DNA of 64,000 bases from Methylobacterium sp. J-076. GTDB taxonomy: Bacteria; Pseudomonadota; Alphaproteobacteria; Rhizobiales; Beijerinckiaceae. The stretch covers positions 310,001-374,000 of the forward strand of contig NZ_JAKSXW010000133.1 in NCBI RefSeq assembly GCF_022829405.1. Direction: 5' to 3'. The notes under the pieces were generated by a model. It made no database searches. It was given only the letters and a program-made list of their open reading frames with translations, and was not told the origin of the DNA. Position 1 is the stretch's first letter, and every line of letters begins with the position of its first letter. The translations under genes and the position numbers were made by a program. Below, one piece after another: positions 25,208 through 35,125 of this stretch.

Positions 25208-25435
25208 GAGGCCGGAACGGGCCGTCCCGCCGGGATGCCGCCTCGGGGTCACGGCGCGAAAGGCGGCGCGTCCGTCGGGACGTTGCATCGCAGCACGAGG
25301 CCGCGTAACAGGGGGCCATTCGCAAGGACCCGGTGCAAGCCCGGGTGGCTCTTCCGGCCGCCGATCCGCCGGACCACGCATTCGAGACGCGGCCAGCCCC
25401 GATACCCGGGCACCGGTCTCCCTGCGGTTCAATCG

Positions 25436-26944
25436 ATGACATCACAGACTTCCTCCGCCCCTCCGGCGCGCCTTGCCGCGCGCCTTCGCGCACAATTCGG
25501 CGGCGCCCGCGTCGAGATCCTGTCGGGTATCGTCGTCGCCCTCGCCCTGATCCCCGAGGCGATCGGCTTCTCGGTGATCGCCGGGGTCGATCCCAAGGTC
25601 GGCCTCTACGCCTCCGTCGTGATCGCCTGCACCATCGCCTTCACCGGCGGGCGCCCGGCGATGATCTCCGCCGCCACCGCCGCCACGGCGGTGGTGATGG
25701 TGGACCTCGTCCGCGACCACGGGGTGCAGTACCTCTTCGCGGCCACGATCCTGATGGGCCTCATCCAGATCGCGGCGGGCTTCCTGAAGCTCGGCCGGCT
25801 GATGCGGTTCGTCTCGCAATCGGTGATGACCGGGTTCGTCAACGCCTTGGCGATCCTGATCTTCCTGGCGCAGATGCCGGAGCTGACCGGGGTGAGCCCG
25901 GCCACCTACGGGCTGATCGCCCTCGGCCTCGCGATCATCTACGGCTTCCCGTACATCACCCGCGCCGTGCCCGCGCCGCTGGTGGCGATCGCGGTGCTGA
26001 CCGGGCTGACGGCCTGGCTCCACCTCGACGTGCGCACCGTCTCGCATCTTGGCGCCCTGCCCTCGGCCCTGCCGAGCTTCGCCCTGCCGCAGGTGCCCTT
26101 CACCCTCGAGACCCTGCGGATCCTGCTCCCCTACGCGGCGACCCTCGCCGCGGTCGGCCTGCTGGAGAGCCTGCTCACCGCCCAGATCGTCGATGACATG
26201 ACCGACACGGGCAGCGACAAGAACCGCGAGTGCCTCGGCCAGGGGGCGGCCAACATCGTCTCGGCGCTGTTCGGCGGCATGGGCGGCTGCGCGATGATCG
26301 GCCAGTCGGTGATCAACGTCTCCTCCGGCGCCCGGCGGCGGCTCTCGACCTTCGTGGCCGGGGCCTTCCTCCTGCTGCTGCTCGTCGCGCTGCAGGACCT
26401 GCTGGCGGTGGTGCCGGTGGCGGCGCTGACGGCGGTGATGATCATGGTCTCGATCAACACCTTCTCCTGGCGCTCCCTCGCCCGGCTGCGGACCAACCCG
26501 CTGCCCTCCTCCGTGGTGATGCTCGCCACCGTGGCGGTGGTGGTGGCGACCCGCGACCTCGCCATCGGCGTGCTCGTGGGGGTGCTGCTCTCCGGCGTGT
26601 TCTTCGCCGGCAAGGTGGCGCGACTCAGCCGGATCGCCTCCACCCTGTCCCCGGACGGCCGCACGCGGACCTACACGGTGACGGGACAGGTGTTCTTCGC
26701 CTCGGCGGCCACCTTCTCCGACGCCATCGACCTGCTGGAGCCGGTGGAGCGCCTCGTCATCGATGTCGGCGGGGCCCATTTCTGGGACATCTCGGCCGTG
26801 GCCGCCCTCGACCGGGTGGTGCTCAAGGCCCGGGAGCGGGGCCGGAGCGTGGAGGTGCGCGGCCTGAACCAGGCGAGCGCGACGCTGGTGGAGCGCTTCG
26901 GCACCCATCACAAGGCCGGTGCGGCCACGCTGCCGCACCACTGA
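25436..26944 (+). CDS. SulP-family anion transporter with STAS domain
   Basis: The protein has ~502 residues. It has about 12-14 hydrophobic segments with the SulP hallmarks [67 protein letters not shown] and SRRRLS-like GARRRLST. A cytosolic STAS domain follows (~410-490: [23 protein letters not shown]). It probably exchanges or symports sulfate, bicarbonate or another anion. The ATG at 25436 begins the conserved protein; the longer upstream frame is low-complexity. Confidence 0.9.
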   Translation: MTSQTSSAPPARLAARLRAQFGGARVEILSGIVVALALIPEAIGFSVIAGVDPKVGLYASVVIACTIAFTGGRPAMISAATAATAVVMVDLVRDHGVQYLFAATILMGLIQIAAGFLKLGRLMRFVSQSVMTGFVNALAILIFLAQMPELTGVSPATYGLIALGLAIIYGFPYITRAVPAPLVAIAVLTGLTAWLHLDVRTVSHLGALPSALPSFALPQVPFTLETLRILLPYAATLAAVGLLESLLTAQIVDDMTDTGSDKNRECLGQGAANIVSALFGGMGGCAMIGQSVINVSSGARRRLSTFVAGAFLLLLLVALQDLLAVVPVAALTAVMIMVSINTFSWRSLARLRTNPLPSSVVMLATVAVVVATRDLAIGVLVGVLLSGVFFAGKVARLSRIASTLSPDGRTRTYTVTGQVFFASAATFSDAIDLLEPVERLVIDVGGAHFWDISAVAALDRVVLKARERGRSVEVRGLNQASATLVERFGTHHKAGAATLPHH

Positions 26945-27043
26945 CGGGGCTCCCCGGCGCCCCGCCCCCTTGCGCCGCGCCCGCCGGGACCCCATTCCCG
27001 ACTGGCCGGCGCAGGGGCCGGGGTCCAGGAAAGAGCCAAGGCG

Positions 27044-28357
27044 GTGACGACGTTCTCTCCGCGTGAGATCGTGTCCGAACTCGATCGCTTCATCGTCGGG
27101 CAACACGAGGCCAAGCGCGCGGTGGCCATCGCCCTGCGCAACCGCTGGCGCCGCCAGCAGCTCACCGGCCCGCTCCGCGAGGAGGTGGCGCCCAAGAACA
27201 TCCTGATGATCGGGCCGACCGGGTGCGGCAAGACCGAGATCGCCCGGCGCTTGGCCAAGCTCGCCAACGCCCCGTTCCTGAAGGTCGAGGCCACCAAGTT
27301 CACCGAGGTCGGCTATGTCGGCCGCGACGTCGAGCAGATCGTGCGCGACCTCGTGGAGGTCTCGCTCGGCCTCACCCGGCAGGCCAAGCGCGAGGCGGTG
27401 AAGGCCAAGGCCGAGGCGGCCGCCGAGAACCGCATCCTCGACGCGCTGGTCGGCCCCACCGCGAGCCAGGCCACCCGCGACAGCTTCCGCCGCAAGCTGC
27501 GCAACAGCGAGCTGGACGACAAGGAAGTCGAGATCGAACTCGTCGCCAGCGCGCCGTCCGGTCTGCCGATGTTCGAGATCCCCGGGATGCCGGGCGCCTC
27601 CATGGGGGCCATCAACATCGGCGACATGCTGGGCAAGGCCCTGTCCGGCCAGCGGGGCAAGCCCCGGCGCATCGCCGTGCGCGACGCCTACGCCCCCCTG
27701 CTCGCCGAGGAATCGGACAAGCTGGTGGACGACGAGGCCCTGACCCGCGAAGCCATCCGCGAGGTCGAGGACAACGGGATCGTCTTCCTGGACGAGATCG
27801 ACAAGATCTGCGCCCGCGAGGGCCGCGGCGGCGGGGACGTCTCCCGCGAGGGCGTGCAGCGGGACCTGCTGCCGCTGATCGAGGGCACGACGGTGGCGAC
27901 CAAGCACGGGCCGGTGAAGACCGACCACGTGCTGTTCATCGCCAGCGGCGCCTTCCACGTCTCGAAGCCGTCCGACCTGCTGCCCGAGTTGCAGGGCCGC
28001 CTGCCGATCCGGGTGGAGCTTCAGCCGCTCACGGTGGACGACTTCAAGCAGATCCTCACCGCCACCGAGGCGAGCCTCATCAAGCAGACCCTCGCGCTGA
28101 TGCAGACCGAGGGCGTGACCCTCGCCTTCACCGACGATTCCATCGACGCCCTGGCGCGGGTCGCCGTGGAGGTGAACGGCTCCGTGGAGAACATCGGCGC
28201 CCGCCGGCTCCAGACGGTGCTGGAGCGGGTGCTGGACGAGATCTCCTTCACCTCCACCGACCGCTCCGGCGAGACGGTGACGATCGACGCCGCCTACGTC
28301 CGCGACCGCGTCGAGAACCTCGCCGCCAACGCGGACCTGAGCCGGTTCATCCTGTAG
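27044..28357 (+). CDS. hslU: ATP-dependent protease ATPase subunit HslU
   Basis: The protein has 437 residues. It starts [36 protein letters not shown], typical of HslU. Walker A is GPTGCGKT (57-64), the I-domain spans ~110-240, Walker B is [12 protein letters not shown], and the C-terminal end SRFIL is the tail that docks into HslV. It unfolds proteins for the HslV peptidase. The start is GTG. HslV is normally encoded next door, but here both neighbours are unrelated. Confidence 0.95.
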   Translation: MTTFSPREIVSELDRFIVGQHEAKRAVAIALRNRWRRQQLTGPLREEVAPKNILMIGPTGCGKTEIARRLAKLANAPFLKVEATKFTEVGYVGRDVEQIVRDLVEVSLGLTRQAKREAVKAKAEAAAENRILDALVGPTASQATRDSFRRKLRNSELDDKEVEIELVASAPSGLPMFEIPGMPGASMGAINIGDMLGKALSGQRGKPRRIAVRDAYAPLLAEESDKLVDDEALTREAIREVEDNGIVFLDEIDKICAREGRGGGDVSREGVQRDLLPLIEGTTVATKHGPVKTDHVLFIASGAFHVSKPSDLLPELQGRLPIRVELQPLTVDDFKQILTATEASLIKQTLALMQTEGVTLAFTDDSIDALARVAVEVNGSVENIGARRLQTVLERVLDEISFTSTDRSGETVTIDAAYVRDRVENLAANADLSRFIL

Positions 28358-28504
28358 GGGGTTCCCCTGCGGGCGCAGCGAAGCGAGCCAGGATCGCGGG
28401 ACGTCTCACGAAGGTCGCGCGGTCCCGGCTCCCCTCGCCCCGCCCGCAGGGGCGGCGGTGGGGGCGGGATCGCAGCCCCCCCGTCCCCCGCGACATGGGG
28501 CTGC

Positions 28505-29536
28505 TCAGCGCAGCCGCTTGCGCGCCTCGTCGCGGCCATGGGCCTCGGTGGCGAACAGCATCGTGCCGGCGGCCAGGCCGAGGGCCGCCGCGATGCCGAA
28601 TTTCAGCCAGCGCGGGTCGGCCGCCGCCACCCGTGAGCGCGACCGGGAATCGAATCGGCCATGGGCGCCGGGATCGGTGTCGACGGGCTCGTAGAGGTTG
28701 TCGGGGCGGTTCTTCGACGCCTTCACGCTGGTCATCTCCCCATGGTAGCCGGTGCGGGCGAGGTAGCCGTCGATCCAGCCCGGGACGAGCATGTTGCCGA
28801 GGATCGCCTTCCAGGCCGGTCCGCCGATCCACAGCTCCCGGGGCGCCGCGTGGGCGGCCCGGTAGACGTGGCGGGCGATGGCCTCCGGCTGGTAGATCGG
28901 CGGCACCGGCTCCAGCGTGCGGGGCAGGCGCGAGCGCGCCCAATCGAACTGGGGCGTGTTGACGGCCGGGAGCTGCACCATCGTCAGCCGGACCTTGCTG
29001 CCGTCGTGCAGCAGCTCCGAGCGCAGGGAATCCACGAAGCCGCGCACCGCCGCCTTGGCCGCGCAATAGGCCGCCTGCAGGGGAATCGAGCGGTAGGCCA
29101 GCGCCGAGCCGATGTGGACGATGGTGCCCCGGTCGGCTGGCACCATGTGCCGCAGAGCCGCCAGCGTGCCGTGGACCTGCCCGAGATAGGTCACGTCCGT
29201 CACCCGCTGGAACTCCTCCGGGCTCGTCTCCTGGACGGGGGCGTAGACCGTCACCATCGCGTTGTTGATCCAGACGTCGATGCCGCCGCAGGTCTTGGCG
29301 ACAGAATCGGCCACCTCCTGCAGGGCGGCGGGGTCCGCCACGTCGGCGGCGAAGGCGATGGGGCGCCCGCCCAGGCGCTCGACGTCGCGGATCGTCCCCG
29401 CCAGCCCGACCTCGCCGCGCGCCACGAGGCCGACAATCCAGCCATGCCGGGCGAATTCTTGCGCGATCGCGCGGCCGACGCCCGCGCTGGCACCGGCGAC
29501 CACGACGGTCGGCCGTCTCGACTTCAGGGCGGACAT
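28505..29536 (-). CDS. SDR-family oxidoreductase with C-terminal membrane helix
   Basis: The protein has 343 residues. The N-terminal SDR domain has [18 protein letters not shown] (NNAG variant), a Ser in [10 protein letters not shown] and Tyr/Lys in [13 protein letters not shown]. It continues with an extension and, near the end, a hydrophobic helix ([19 protein letters not shown]). This layout recurs in a membrane-anchored SDR group in Rhizobiales with unknown substrate. It is transcribed away from yebC across a 184-bp divergent spacer containing a tataaaaa string. Confidence 0.83.
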   Translation of the reverse strand: MSALKSRRPTVVVAGASAGVGRAIAQEFARHGWIVGLVARGEVGLAGTIRDVERLGGRPIAFAADVADPAALQEVADSVAKTCGGIDVWINNAMVTVYAPVQETSPEEFQRVTDVTYLGQVHGTLAALRHMVPADRGTIVHIGSALAYRSIPLQAAYCAAKAAVRGFVDSLRSELLHDGSKVRLTMVQLPAVNTPQFDWARSRLPRTLEPVPPIYQPEAIARHVYRAAHAAPRELWIGGPAWKAILGNMLVPGWIDGYLARTGYHGEMTSVKASKNRPDNLYEPVDTDPGAHGRFDSRSRSRVAAADPRWLKFGIAAALGLAAGTMLFATEAHGRDEARKRLR

Positions 29537-29720
29537 CTCATCTCCAGGCAGTGACGCTGCGCCCTCAACGTCCGTCGGGGGGCGTTCTTTCCCGTCGGCG
29601 CCGCAGGAACGTGCGCGTTGCCTCGCCCGAGCCCGGCGGCCTATAAAAACCGCAGTTCCGTCAGCGGCGTCCGGGGGCCGAGGCTCCCCGGCACCGCGCT
29701 ACTCGCAAGTCCGAAGGCAC

Positions 29721-30467
29721 ATGGCCGGTCATTCCCAGTTCAAGAACATCATGCACCGCAAGGGCCGCGTCGATGCGGTCCGCTCCAAGATCTTCGGCAA
29801 GCTCGCCCGCGAGATCACGGTGGCGGCCAAGCTCGGCACGCCGGACCCGGCGATGAACCCGCGCCTGCGCGCCGCCGTGCTCGCCGCCCGCGCCGAGAAC
29901 ATGCCGAAGGACAACATCGAGCGCGCCATCAAGAAGGCGTCCGGCGCCGACGGCGAGAACTACGAGGACATCCGCTACGAGGGCTACGGCCCCGGCGGCG
30001 CCGCGCTGATCGTCGAGGCGCAGACCGACAACCGCAACCGCACCGCCTCCGACGTGCGCTCGGCCTTCACCAAGTCCGGCGGGAGCCTCGCCGAGACCGG
30101 CGCGGTCGCCTTCATGTTCGACCGGGTGGGGGTGATCGCCTATGCGCCGGGCGTGGCCGACGCGGACACGATGCTGGAGGCCGCCATCGAGGCCGGCGCC
30201 GACGACGTGTCCTCCGGCGAGGAGGGCCACGAGGTGATCTGCGCGCAGGATTCCTACGGCGAGGTCGCCAAGGCGCTGGAGGCCAAGTTCGGCGACCCGA
30301 CCCGCACGGGCCTGATCTGGAAGGCCCAGAACACGATCGACGTGGACGACGAGACCGGCGAGAAGCTGATCCGCCTCGTGGAGGTGATCGAGGACCAGGA
30401 CGACGTGCAGAACGTCTACGTCAACTTCGCCCTGTCGCCGGCGCTGATCGCCAAGCTGGAGGCGTAA
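29721..30467 (+). CDS. yebC: YebC/PmpR-family transcriptional/translational regulator
   Basis: The protein has 248 residues. It has the family start [37 protein letters not shown], then [38 protein letters not shown], and a C-terminal alpha/beta domain with [13 protein letters not shown]. Members act on transcription of selected genes and, in recent work on the family, on translation through difficult sequences. In many genomes it sits next to ruvC; here ada follows after 145 bp. Confidence 0.95.
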   Translation: MAGHSQFKNIMHRKGRVDAVRSKIFGKLAREITVAAKLGTPDPAMNPRLRAAVLAARAENMPKDNIERAIKKASGADGENYEDIRYEGYGPGGAALIVEAQTDNRNRTASDVRSAFTKSGGSLAETGAVAFMFDRVGVIAYAPGVADADTMLEAAIEAGADDVSSGEEGHEVICAQDSYGEVAKALEAKFGDPTRTGLIWKAQNTIDVDDETGEKLIRLVEVIEDQDDVQNVYVNFALSPALIAKLEA

Positions 30468-30612
30468 GCCGCCCTCCTCGGGGGCGCCGCGTCCCACGCC
30501 GGAATGGCGGTGGCGGGCCGGAATTGCGGAGCAAGATGCGGGATGCCGGCCCGGCCGGGGCGGGGCAGGATCGCGGGACGGGGCGCCCACGGCGTCCCGA
30601 GGAGTCCGACCC

Positions 30613-31707
30613 ATGCAGTCCCCCCTCCCGGCCCACTCCGACGAAACGGAGGCCTGCTGGGCGGCCCTCCTCGCCCGTGATTCGGGCGCGGACGGACGCT
30701 TCGTCTACGCGGTGCGCACCACGGGGGTGTATTGCCGGCCGAGTTGCGCCGCCCGCCTGCCCCGCCGGCAGAACGTGAGCTTCCATCCGACCGGCGCGGA
30801 GGCCCGGCGGGCGGGTTTCCGCCCCTGCCTGCGCTGCCGCCCCGACGGCCCCTCCCCCGCCGAAGCCCGCCGGGATGCCGTCGCCCGGGCCTGCCGGCTG
30901 ATCGGCGAGGCCGCCGCGCCCCCGCCCCTGGCCGAGCTCGCCCGGTCGGCGGGCATGAGCGCCTTTTATTTCCACCGGGTCTTTCGGGACGTCACGGGGG
31001 TGACGCCCGCCGCCTATGCCCGCGCCCGCCGGGCGGAGCGCGTGGCGGCGGCCCTGCCCGCCGCCGCCACGGTGACGGGGGCGCTCTACGAGGCCGGCTA
31101 CGGCGCCGCGAGCCGGTTCTACGCCGAGGCGGGGCCGCGGCTCGGCATGGCCCCCGCCCGTTACCGCCGGGGCGGAGCCGGGACGCGGATCCGCTTCGGC
31201 GTCGGGGCCTGCAGCCTCGGGGCGATCCTCGTGGCGGCGACGGAGCGGGGCGTCTGCGCGATCCTGCTCGGCGACGAGCCCGACGCCCTGGTGCGGGACC
31301 TTCAGGACCGTTTCCCCGCGGCCGACCTGACCGGCGGCGACCCGGGCTTCGAGGCGTGGATGGCCCGCGCCATCGGGCTGGTGGAAGCGCCCGGCCGGGG
31401 GCACGACCTGCCCCTCGACATCGGCGGCACCGCCTTCCAGCAGCGGGTCTGGGAGGCCCTGCGGGCGATCCCGGCCGGCACCACCGCCTCCTATGCCGAG
31501 GTGGCCAAGGCCATCGGCGCGCCGGGCTCCTCGCGGGCGGTGGCCCTGGCCTGCGGCGCCAACGCCCTCGCGGTGGCGATTCCCTGCCACCGGGTGGTGC
31601 GCACGGACGGCGCCCTCTCCGGCTACCGCTGGGGCGTCGCCCGCAAGCGCGCCCTGCTCACCCGCGAGGGCGTTCCGGAGGCCCCGTCCCCATCGCGCGT
31701 GACGTGA
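30613..31707 (+). CDS. ada: Ada: methylphosphotriester-DNA and O6-methylguanine-DNA methyltransferase, transcription activator
   Basis: The protein has 364 residues. The N-terminal zinc domain has Cys41, Cys45, Cys72 and Cys75 (CRPSC, CLRC); Cys41 would accept methyl groups from phosphotriesters. An AraC-type HTH follows (~90-180: LAELARSAGMSAFYFHRVFRDVTGVTP). The C-terminal alkyltransferase has AIPCHRV with active Cys325. It repairs alkylated DNA and, once methylated, activates the adaptive response. The final codons touch the start of the 115-bp repeat array. Confidence 0.93.
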   Translation: MQSPLPAHSDETEACWAALLARDSGADGRFVYAVRTTGVYCRPSCAARLPRRQNVSFHPTGAEARRAGFRPCLRCRPDGPSPAEARRDAVARACRLIGEAAAPPPLAELARSAGMSAFYFHRVFRDVTGVTPAAYARARRAERVAAALPAAATVTGALYEAGYGAASRFYAEAGPRLGMAPARYRRGGAGTRIRFGVGACSLGAILVAATERGVCAILLGDEPDALVRDLQDRFPAADLTGGDPGFEAWMARAIGLVEAPGRGHDLPLDIGGTAFQQRVWEALRAIPAGTTASYAEVAKAIGAPGSSRAVALACGANALAVAIPCHRVVRTDGALSGYRWGVARKRALLTREGVPEAPSPSRVT

Positions 31708-32235
31708 TCCAGGGGGCGGGGCCTTTCCAGGCGTGGCGCTTTCCGGGATGGCTTCGCTGCGCGCGCAAAGACGAATGCGCGGCCTGTCCCCCCTCGCCGT
31801 CATCGCGAGCGAAGCGAAGCGACCCAGGGCGGCGGGGCCTTTCCAGACGTGGCGCTTCCCTGGATTGCTTCGCTGCGCTCGCAAAGACGGGTCCGCGGCC
31901 CGCCCCCCTCGCCGTCATCGCGAGCGAAGCGACGCGACCCAGGGCGGCGGGGCCTTTCCAGGCGTGGCGCTTCCCTGGATTGCTTCGCTGCGCTCGCAAG
32001 GACGGGTCCGCAGCCTGTCCCCCCTCGCCGTCATCGCGAGCGAAGCGAAGCGACCCAGGGCGGCGGGGCCTTTCCAGACGTGGCGCTTCCCTGGATGGCT
32101 TCGCTGCGCTCGCAAAGACGGGTCCGCCGCCTGCCCCCCCCGCCGTCATCGCGAGCCGAGCGACGCGACCCAGGGTGGCGGGGCCTTTCCAGGCGTGGCG
32201 CTTCCCTCGATGGCTTCGCTCCGCTCGCAAGGACG
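31706..32235. repeat. tandem array of a 115-bp palindromic intergenic repeat (5 copies)
   Basis: Repeat units begin with cgtcatcgcgagcgaagcg at 31798, 31913, 32029 and 32144 (spacing 115, 116, 115 bp), after a partial first unit from 31706. Each unit has two arms (gtcatcgcgagcgaagcg... and ...cttcgctgcgctcgcaaagac) that pair as a hairpin around ggcggggcctttccag. Units alternate: odd copies read ggcgtgg and (copies 3, 5) gcgacgcgacc, even copies read agacgtgg and gcgaagcgacc, so the true repeat is a ~231-bp dimer. All frames are open through the array, which creates false ORFs. Confidence 0.92.
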
Positions 32236-32276
32236 GGGTGGGCGAAGCTCCGTGAGGCCCGCGGCGGGATCGCCCG

Positions 32277-33554
32277 TCAGCGGCGGGGGCCACCGGGACC
32301 GCCGAAGCCGCCCCCTGGACCGCCAGGACCGCCTGGACCACCGGGGCCGCCTGGACCGCCGGGGCCACCGGGCATCCCGCCGGGTGCGCCCCCCGGACGG
32401 CCGAACATCTCGCCGCGGCCGGGGCCGGCGCCCGGCAGGTCGCCGGAGCCGGGGCGGGTGTCGATCGCCGGGCCGCGGGGCTCGAAGCCGCCGATCCGCC
32501 CGCCGGTCTCCGGGCCGAAGCGGGCGGGACCGTCCTCCGGCAGGACGCGCATGTCGATCCGGTCGCGCTCGCGCTCGAAGCGCGGCGCCTGCGGCTCCGG
32601 AGGCTGCGGCGCGATCCGGCCACCGGCCCGCAGCCGCTCCACGGTCAGGCCGCCATCCGGGGCGACGCTGGCGGTGAGCACGGCCCGCACGCTGCCCTGG
32701 CGCGGCACGGCGGCACCGGGCCGCCCGGTCACCGCGAGGCCCGAGCCGAGGGCGAGGCCCGACCCCGCCCGGCCGATATACGCCTCGATGGACACGCGCT
32801 GCAGCCCGGGCGGGAACGGGGTGCCGGTGAGCGCGGCGTTCGTCACCCGCAGGGTGCCCGCTGCGGCCGTGCCGGTGACGAGGGCGCGCTTGCCCGGGGC
32901 GAGGGCGTCGGCCCCCTGGAGGCGCAGGCCGCCGATGGCGAGGCCGCCCGCCTCCCGGCGGACGGGGCCGGCGACCCGGTCGAGGCCGCCCTCGCGGGGC
33001 TCGATGAGGCTCGCGACGATCACCCCGTCGGGCCGGCGCAGGCCGCTCACCGCCACCCGGGCGCCGGGTGCCCAAGCGCCCGCGAGGCCCGCCGTGGCGA
33101 CCCGCTGCCCGAGGACGACGAGGCGCCCCGGCCCGGCGAACTCCACCGGACCGACCACCTCGCTCGCCACGTCGATGCGCGCGGTCGACAGGCCACCCTC
33201 GCCGGGGCGGGCCACCACATGCACCACCTGCCCGATCTTCAGGGCGGCGGCGGTCGCGGGCTCGCCGTCGATCCGCACCGCGACGTCGTTCGGGTAGGCG
33301 ATGCGCAGGTCGTTGACGACGATCGAGCCGAACCGGCGGATGGTGCCGATGACCCCCGTGCCGCCGATGCCCCGGTCCCCCCCGCCCAGCGGAGGCCCGG
33401 CGGGCGGCTCGGCCGGGGCCGGGTCCGGCCGCGCGCCCGTGCCGCCGATGCCCTGGTCGCGGGGGGCCTCCTGCGGGCGGGCGCGGGAGGGCAGCAGCCC
33501 GGCTGCGCCGGCCAGGAGGTGCAGGACGAGGCGGCGATGCGGGGGACGGGCCAA
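32277..33554 (-). CDS. exported DUF5666-like protein with Gly-Pro-rich tail
   Basis: The protein has 425 residues. An N-terminal export signal (LVLHLLAGAAGLL) is followed by two GIGGTG motifs and several repeated beta-rich modules with IDG, KIGQVV and RVAVSG patterns (e.g. NDLRIAYPNDVAVRIDG, ALKIGQVVHVVARPG), as in DUF5666 proteins. The last ~55 residues are almost only Gly and Pro (GGPGGPGGPGG repeats), resembling a collagen-like or disordered tail and encoded by a 9-bp microrepeat. It starts 12 bp after the DUF6502 gene and is probably co-transcribed. Function is unknown; it is likely a periplasmic or surface protein. Confidence 0.75.
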   Translation of the reverse strand: MARPPHRRLVLHLLAGAAGLLPSRARPQEAPRDQGIGGTGARPDPAPAEPPAGPPLGGGDRGIGGTGVIGTIRRFGSIVVNDLRIAYPNDVAVRIDGEPATAAALKIGQVVHVVARPGEGGLSTARIDVASEVVGPVEFAGPGRLVVLGQRVATAGLAGAWAPGARVAVSGLRRPDGVIVASLIEPREGGLDRVAGPVRREAGGLAIGGLRLQGADALAPGKRALVTGTAAAGTLRVTNAALTGTPFPPGLQRVSIEAYIGRAGSGLALGSGLAVTGRPGAAVPRQGSVRAVLTASVAPDGGLTVERLRAGGRIAPQPPEPQAPRFERERDRIDMRVLPEDGPARFGPETGGRIGGFEPRGPAIDTRPGSGDLPGAGPGRGEMFGRPGGAPGGMPGGPGGPGGPGGPGGPGGPGGGFGGPGGPRR

Positions 33555-33566
33555 CGGGGCGGCTCC

Positions 33567-34424
33567 TCAGCCCGCGTCCGGGCGCTCTGCGGCCCCCACG
33601 GCCCGGCCCTCCGCTTCCCGGTAGACGTAGAGGCCGAAATTCCAGCGGTGCGGGCCGCCGGCATCGTCGCGGCAGGCGGCGTGGGCCTCGCGGTTGGCCT
33701 GGGCCAGCGCCTCCATGGCGAGATCCCGCGCCCGGGCCTCCAGCCGGACGGCCAGATCCTCCGACAGGCCGTCGTAATGCACCGCGCGCTCCAGGAACCG
33801 GGGGCCGGGGCCGAGGATGTTCGCGGCGGCGGCGGCGAGGTGGTCGTGCAGGTTGCGGCCGAAATAGTAGAGCTGCGCCTCCGCGTCGCCGTCCGCCCGG
33901 GGCAGGTAGGCGGCCTCCGCCAGGACGATCCGGTCCTGCGCGTCGGCGAAGGCGAGCCCCCGGTCGAGCCACTCGTCGAGGACGGCCCGCGGGCGCAGGT
34001 CCCGCGTGACGCCGCCGACCAGACTCTCGAAGGACGGCCGCCCCGGCTCGGCGGTGCGCGGCAGGGGCAGCGGCTGGCCCTTGCCATCGGTGAAGGCCGG
34101 GTCGGCGAGCCAGCGCGCCACGATCCGGGAGGTGCGCGACACCGTCGCCGGCACGGCGCTCACCGGCGCCCCGGCACCCCGGAGGCGCCGGACCTCCTTG
34201 CGGTGGATCCCCGTCAGCAGCGACACCCGGCTGTCCGTCTGCTCCTTGCCGGGCAGCACGAAGTCGTACTCGGCGACGTTCACGTAGAGTTCCCGCAGCA
34301 GGTCGGTGAGCGCGGGAAAGGTGATCCCCCGCGCCACCAGGAGGCGCACCAGGGGACGCAGCAACCGCGCTAGCGGCGCGTGCAATCCTCCCCCCTCCCG
34401 CGGCGTATCCTGGCTGTCGGACAT
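33567..34424 (-). CDS. DUF6502 family protein
   Basis: The protein has 285 residues. It begins LARLLRPLVRLLVARGITFPALTDLLRELYVNVAEYDFVL and has RVSLLTGIHRKEVRRLR, a helix-turn-helix-like segment, then SRIVARWLADPAFTDGKGQPLPLP and SFESLVGGVTRDLRPRAVLDEWLDRGL. This matches the DUF6502 family, which is regularly found directly upstream of a DUF5666-type exported protein, as here. A DNA-binding or regulatory role is suggested by the HTH-like part but unproven. The ATG at 34424 was chosen as the first Met before the conserved core. Confidence 0.82.
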   Translation of the reverse strand: MSDSQDTPREGGGLHAPLARLLRPLVRLLVARGITFPALTDLLRELYVNVAEYDFVLPGKEQTDSRVSLLTGIHRKEVRRLRGAGAPVSAVPATVSRTSRIVARWLADPAFTDGKGQPLPLPRTAEPGRPSFESLVGGVTRDLRPRAVLDEWLDRGLAFADAQDRIVLAEAAYLPRADGDAEAQLYYFGRNLHDHLAAAAANILGPGPRFLERAVHYDGLSEDLAVRLEARARDLAMEALAQANREAHAACRDDAGGPHRWNFGLYVYREAEGRAVGAAERPDAG

Positions 34425-34450
34425 GACACCGTCCTTAGCGTCCGAACGCC

Positions 34451-34556
34451 GTGGGAGACAATCCCACAAGGTGCGACTACGCACCGGAAGCGTGGCTTTT
34501 CCGATTGACGTGGGATTTTTGCACACGTACCTTTTGCGTGTGGTCAAATTTCCCAC
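34451..34556. promoter_or_regulatory. promoter region with repeated GTGGGA/TCCCAC palindromes
   Basis: The divergent space contains a 17-bp palindrome gtgggagacaatcccac (34451-34467), the hairpin ggtgcgactacgcacc right after it, and a second gtggga (34510) paired with tcccac (34551). Overlapping the second site is a sigma70-like promoter, ttgacg (34505) with 17 bp to tacctt (34528), pointing to the gene at 34582. The repeated boxes look like operator sites for an unknown regulator, perhaps the DUF6502 protein encoded alongside. Confidence 0.5.
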
Positions 34557-34581
34557 GAACCCGAGGAGCAGGTTTCCGACG

Positions 34582-34899
34582 ATGGCCGACACGAAGCGTA
34601 TCCTCGTCGCGACGGCCGCTCCTCCGATCGTCCTCTCCCCCTTCGGCACCGCCCGGTGCCGCCGGGACGACCCCCTTCCGCGGCTCGGGCGCCTCGCCTG
34701 GCTCCTCGCCGCGTTCTCGCTGCCCGCCCTCGGGCTCACCGTCGCGGATCTGGTCCATCGCGGCGGTGCTCCGGGGGTGACGCAGGCCGCTGCCCCGACT
34801 TCCCCCTCAGAAGGCGCAGCGGCTCGACCGGACGCCATCCCGGCCCGTCGGGTCGGGATGGCGTCTCGGAACGGCCTCGGCCGGGATCCCCGGGTATGA
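34582..34899 (+). CDS. small single-pass membrane hypothetical protein
   Basis: The protein has 105 residues. The N-terminal ~45 residues are cytosolic and basic. One transmembrane helix follows (LAWLLAAFSLPALGLTVADLV), then a Pro/Ala/Arg-rich tail. It is preceded by a recognisable promoter and an aggag-like site (ccgaggagcagg), and its stop overlaps the start of the next small membrane ORF (atga). No family was recognised. Confidence 0.55.
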   Translation: MADTKRILVATAAPPIVLSPFGTARCRRDDPLPRLGRLAWLLAAFSLPALGLTVADLVHRGGAPGVTQAAAPTSPSEGAAARPDAIPARRVGMASRNGLGRDPRV

Positions 34900-35081
34900 C
34901 CTCCCTCGCCGCGCGATCCCCGATGGACCGGCCGGAGGAACGCCACCCGGAGGCGGCGCCCCGGCCCGCCTCCCTCCGGCGGACGAACCACGAACCCTGC
35001 GGCGGCGCCCCGGTCCTCGACCTCGCGCTCTGCCTCATCCTGGCGGTCGCCGTCACCGGCCTGCTGCTCCTCGCGCTCTGA
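34896..35081 (+). CDS. small tail-anchored membrane peptide
   Basis: The protein has 61 residues. It is charged and Pro-rich up to residue ~40, then has a single hydrophobic C-terminal helix (LDLALCLILAVAVTGLLLLAL). The ATG overlaps the previous stop codon by 4 bp, so it is probably translated by coupling. No family was recognised. The overlap and the clean membrane helix argue for a real gene. Confidence 0.5.
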   Translation: MTSLAARSPMDRPEERHPEAAPRPASLRRTNHEPCGGAPVLDLALCLILAVAVTGLLLLAL

Positions 35082-35125
35082 GGCAGCGGCCCCGCCACGG
35101 CCCGCGCGCCCACCAAGGCCCCCTC

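Noticed and set aside
25442..27958. 838-codon minus-strand ORF opposite the SulP and hslU genes
   Set aside because: It crosses two recognised genes, has no domain and shows the His/Gly/Asp-rich composition of antisense shadows.
31798..32235. CRISPR array
   Set aside because: The period is ~115 bp with palindromic arms, units are nearly the same throughout and there are no unique spacers of uniform size; no cas genes are near.
31733..33297. Long overlapping ORFs through the repeat array on both strands
   Set aside because: All frames are open because the repeat lacks stops; the translations are repeats of the same short peptide and merge into unrelated shadow sequence.
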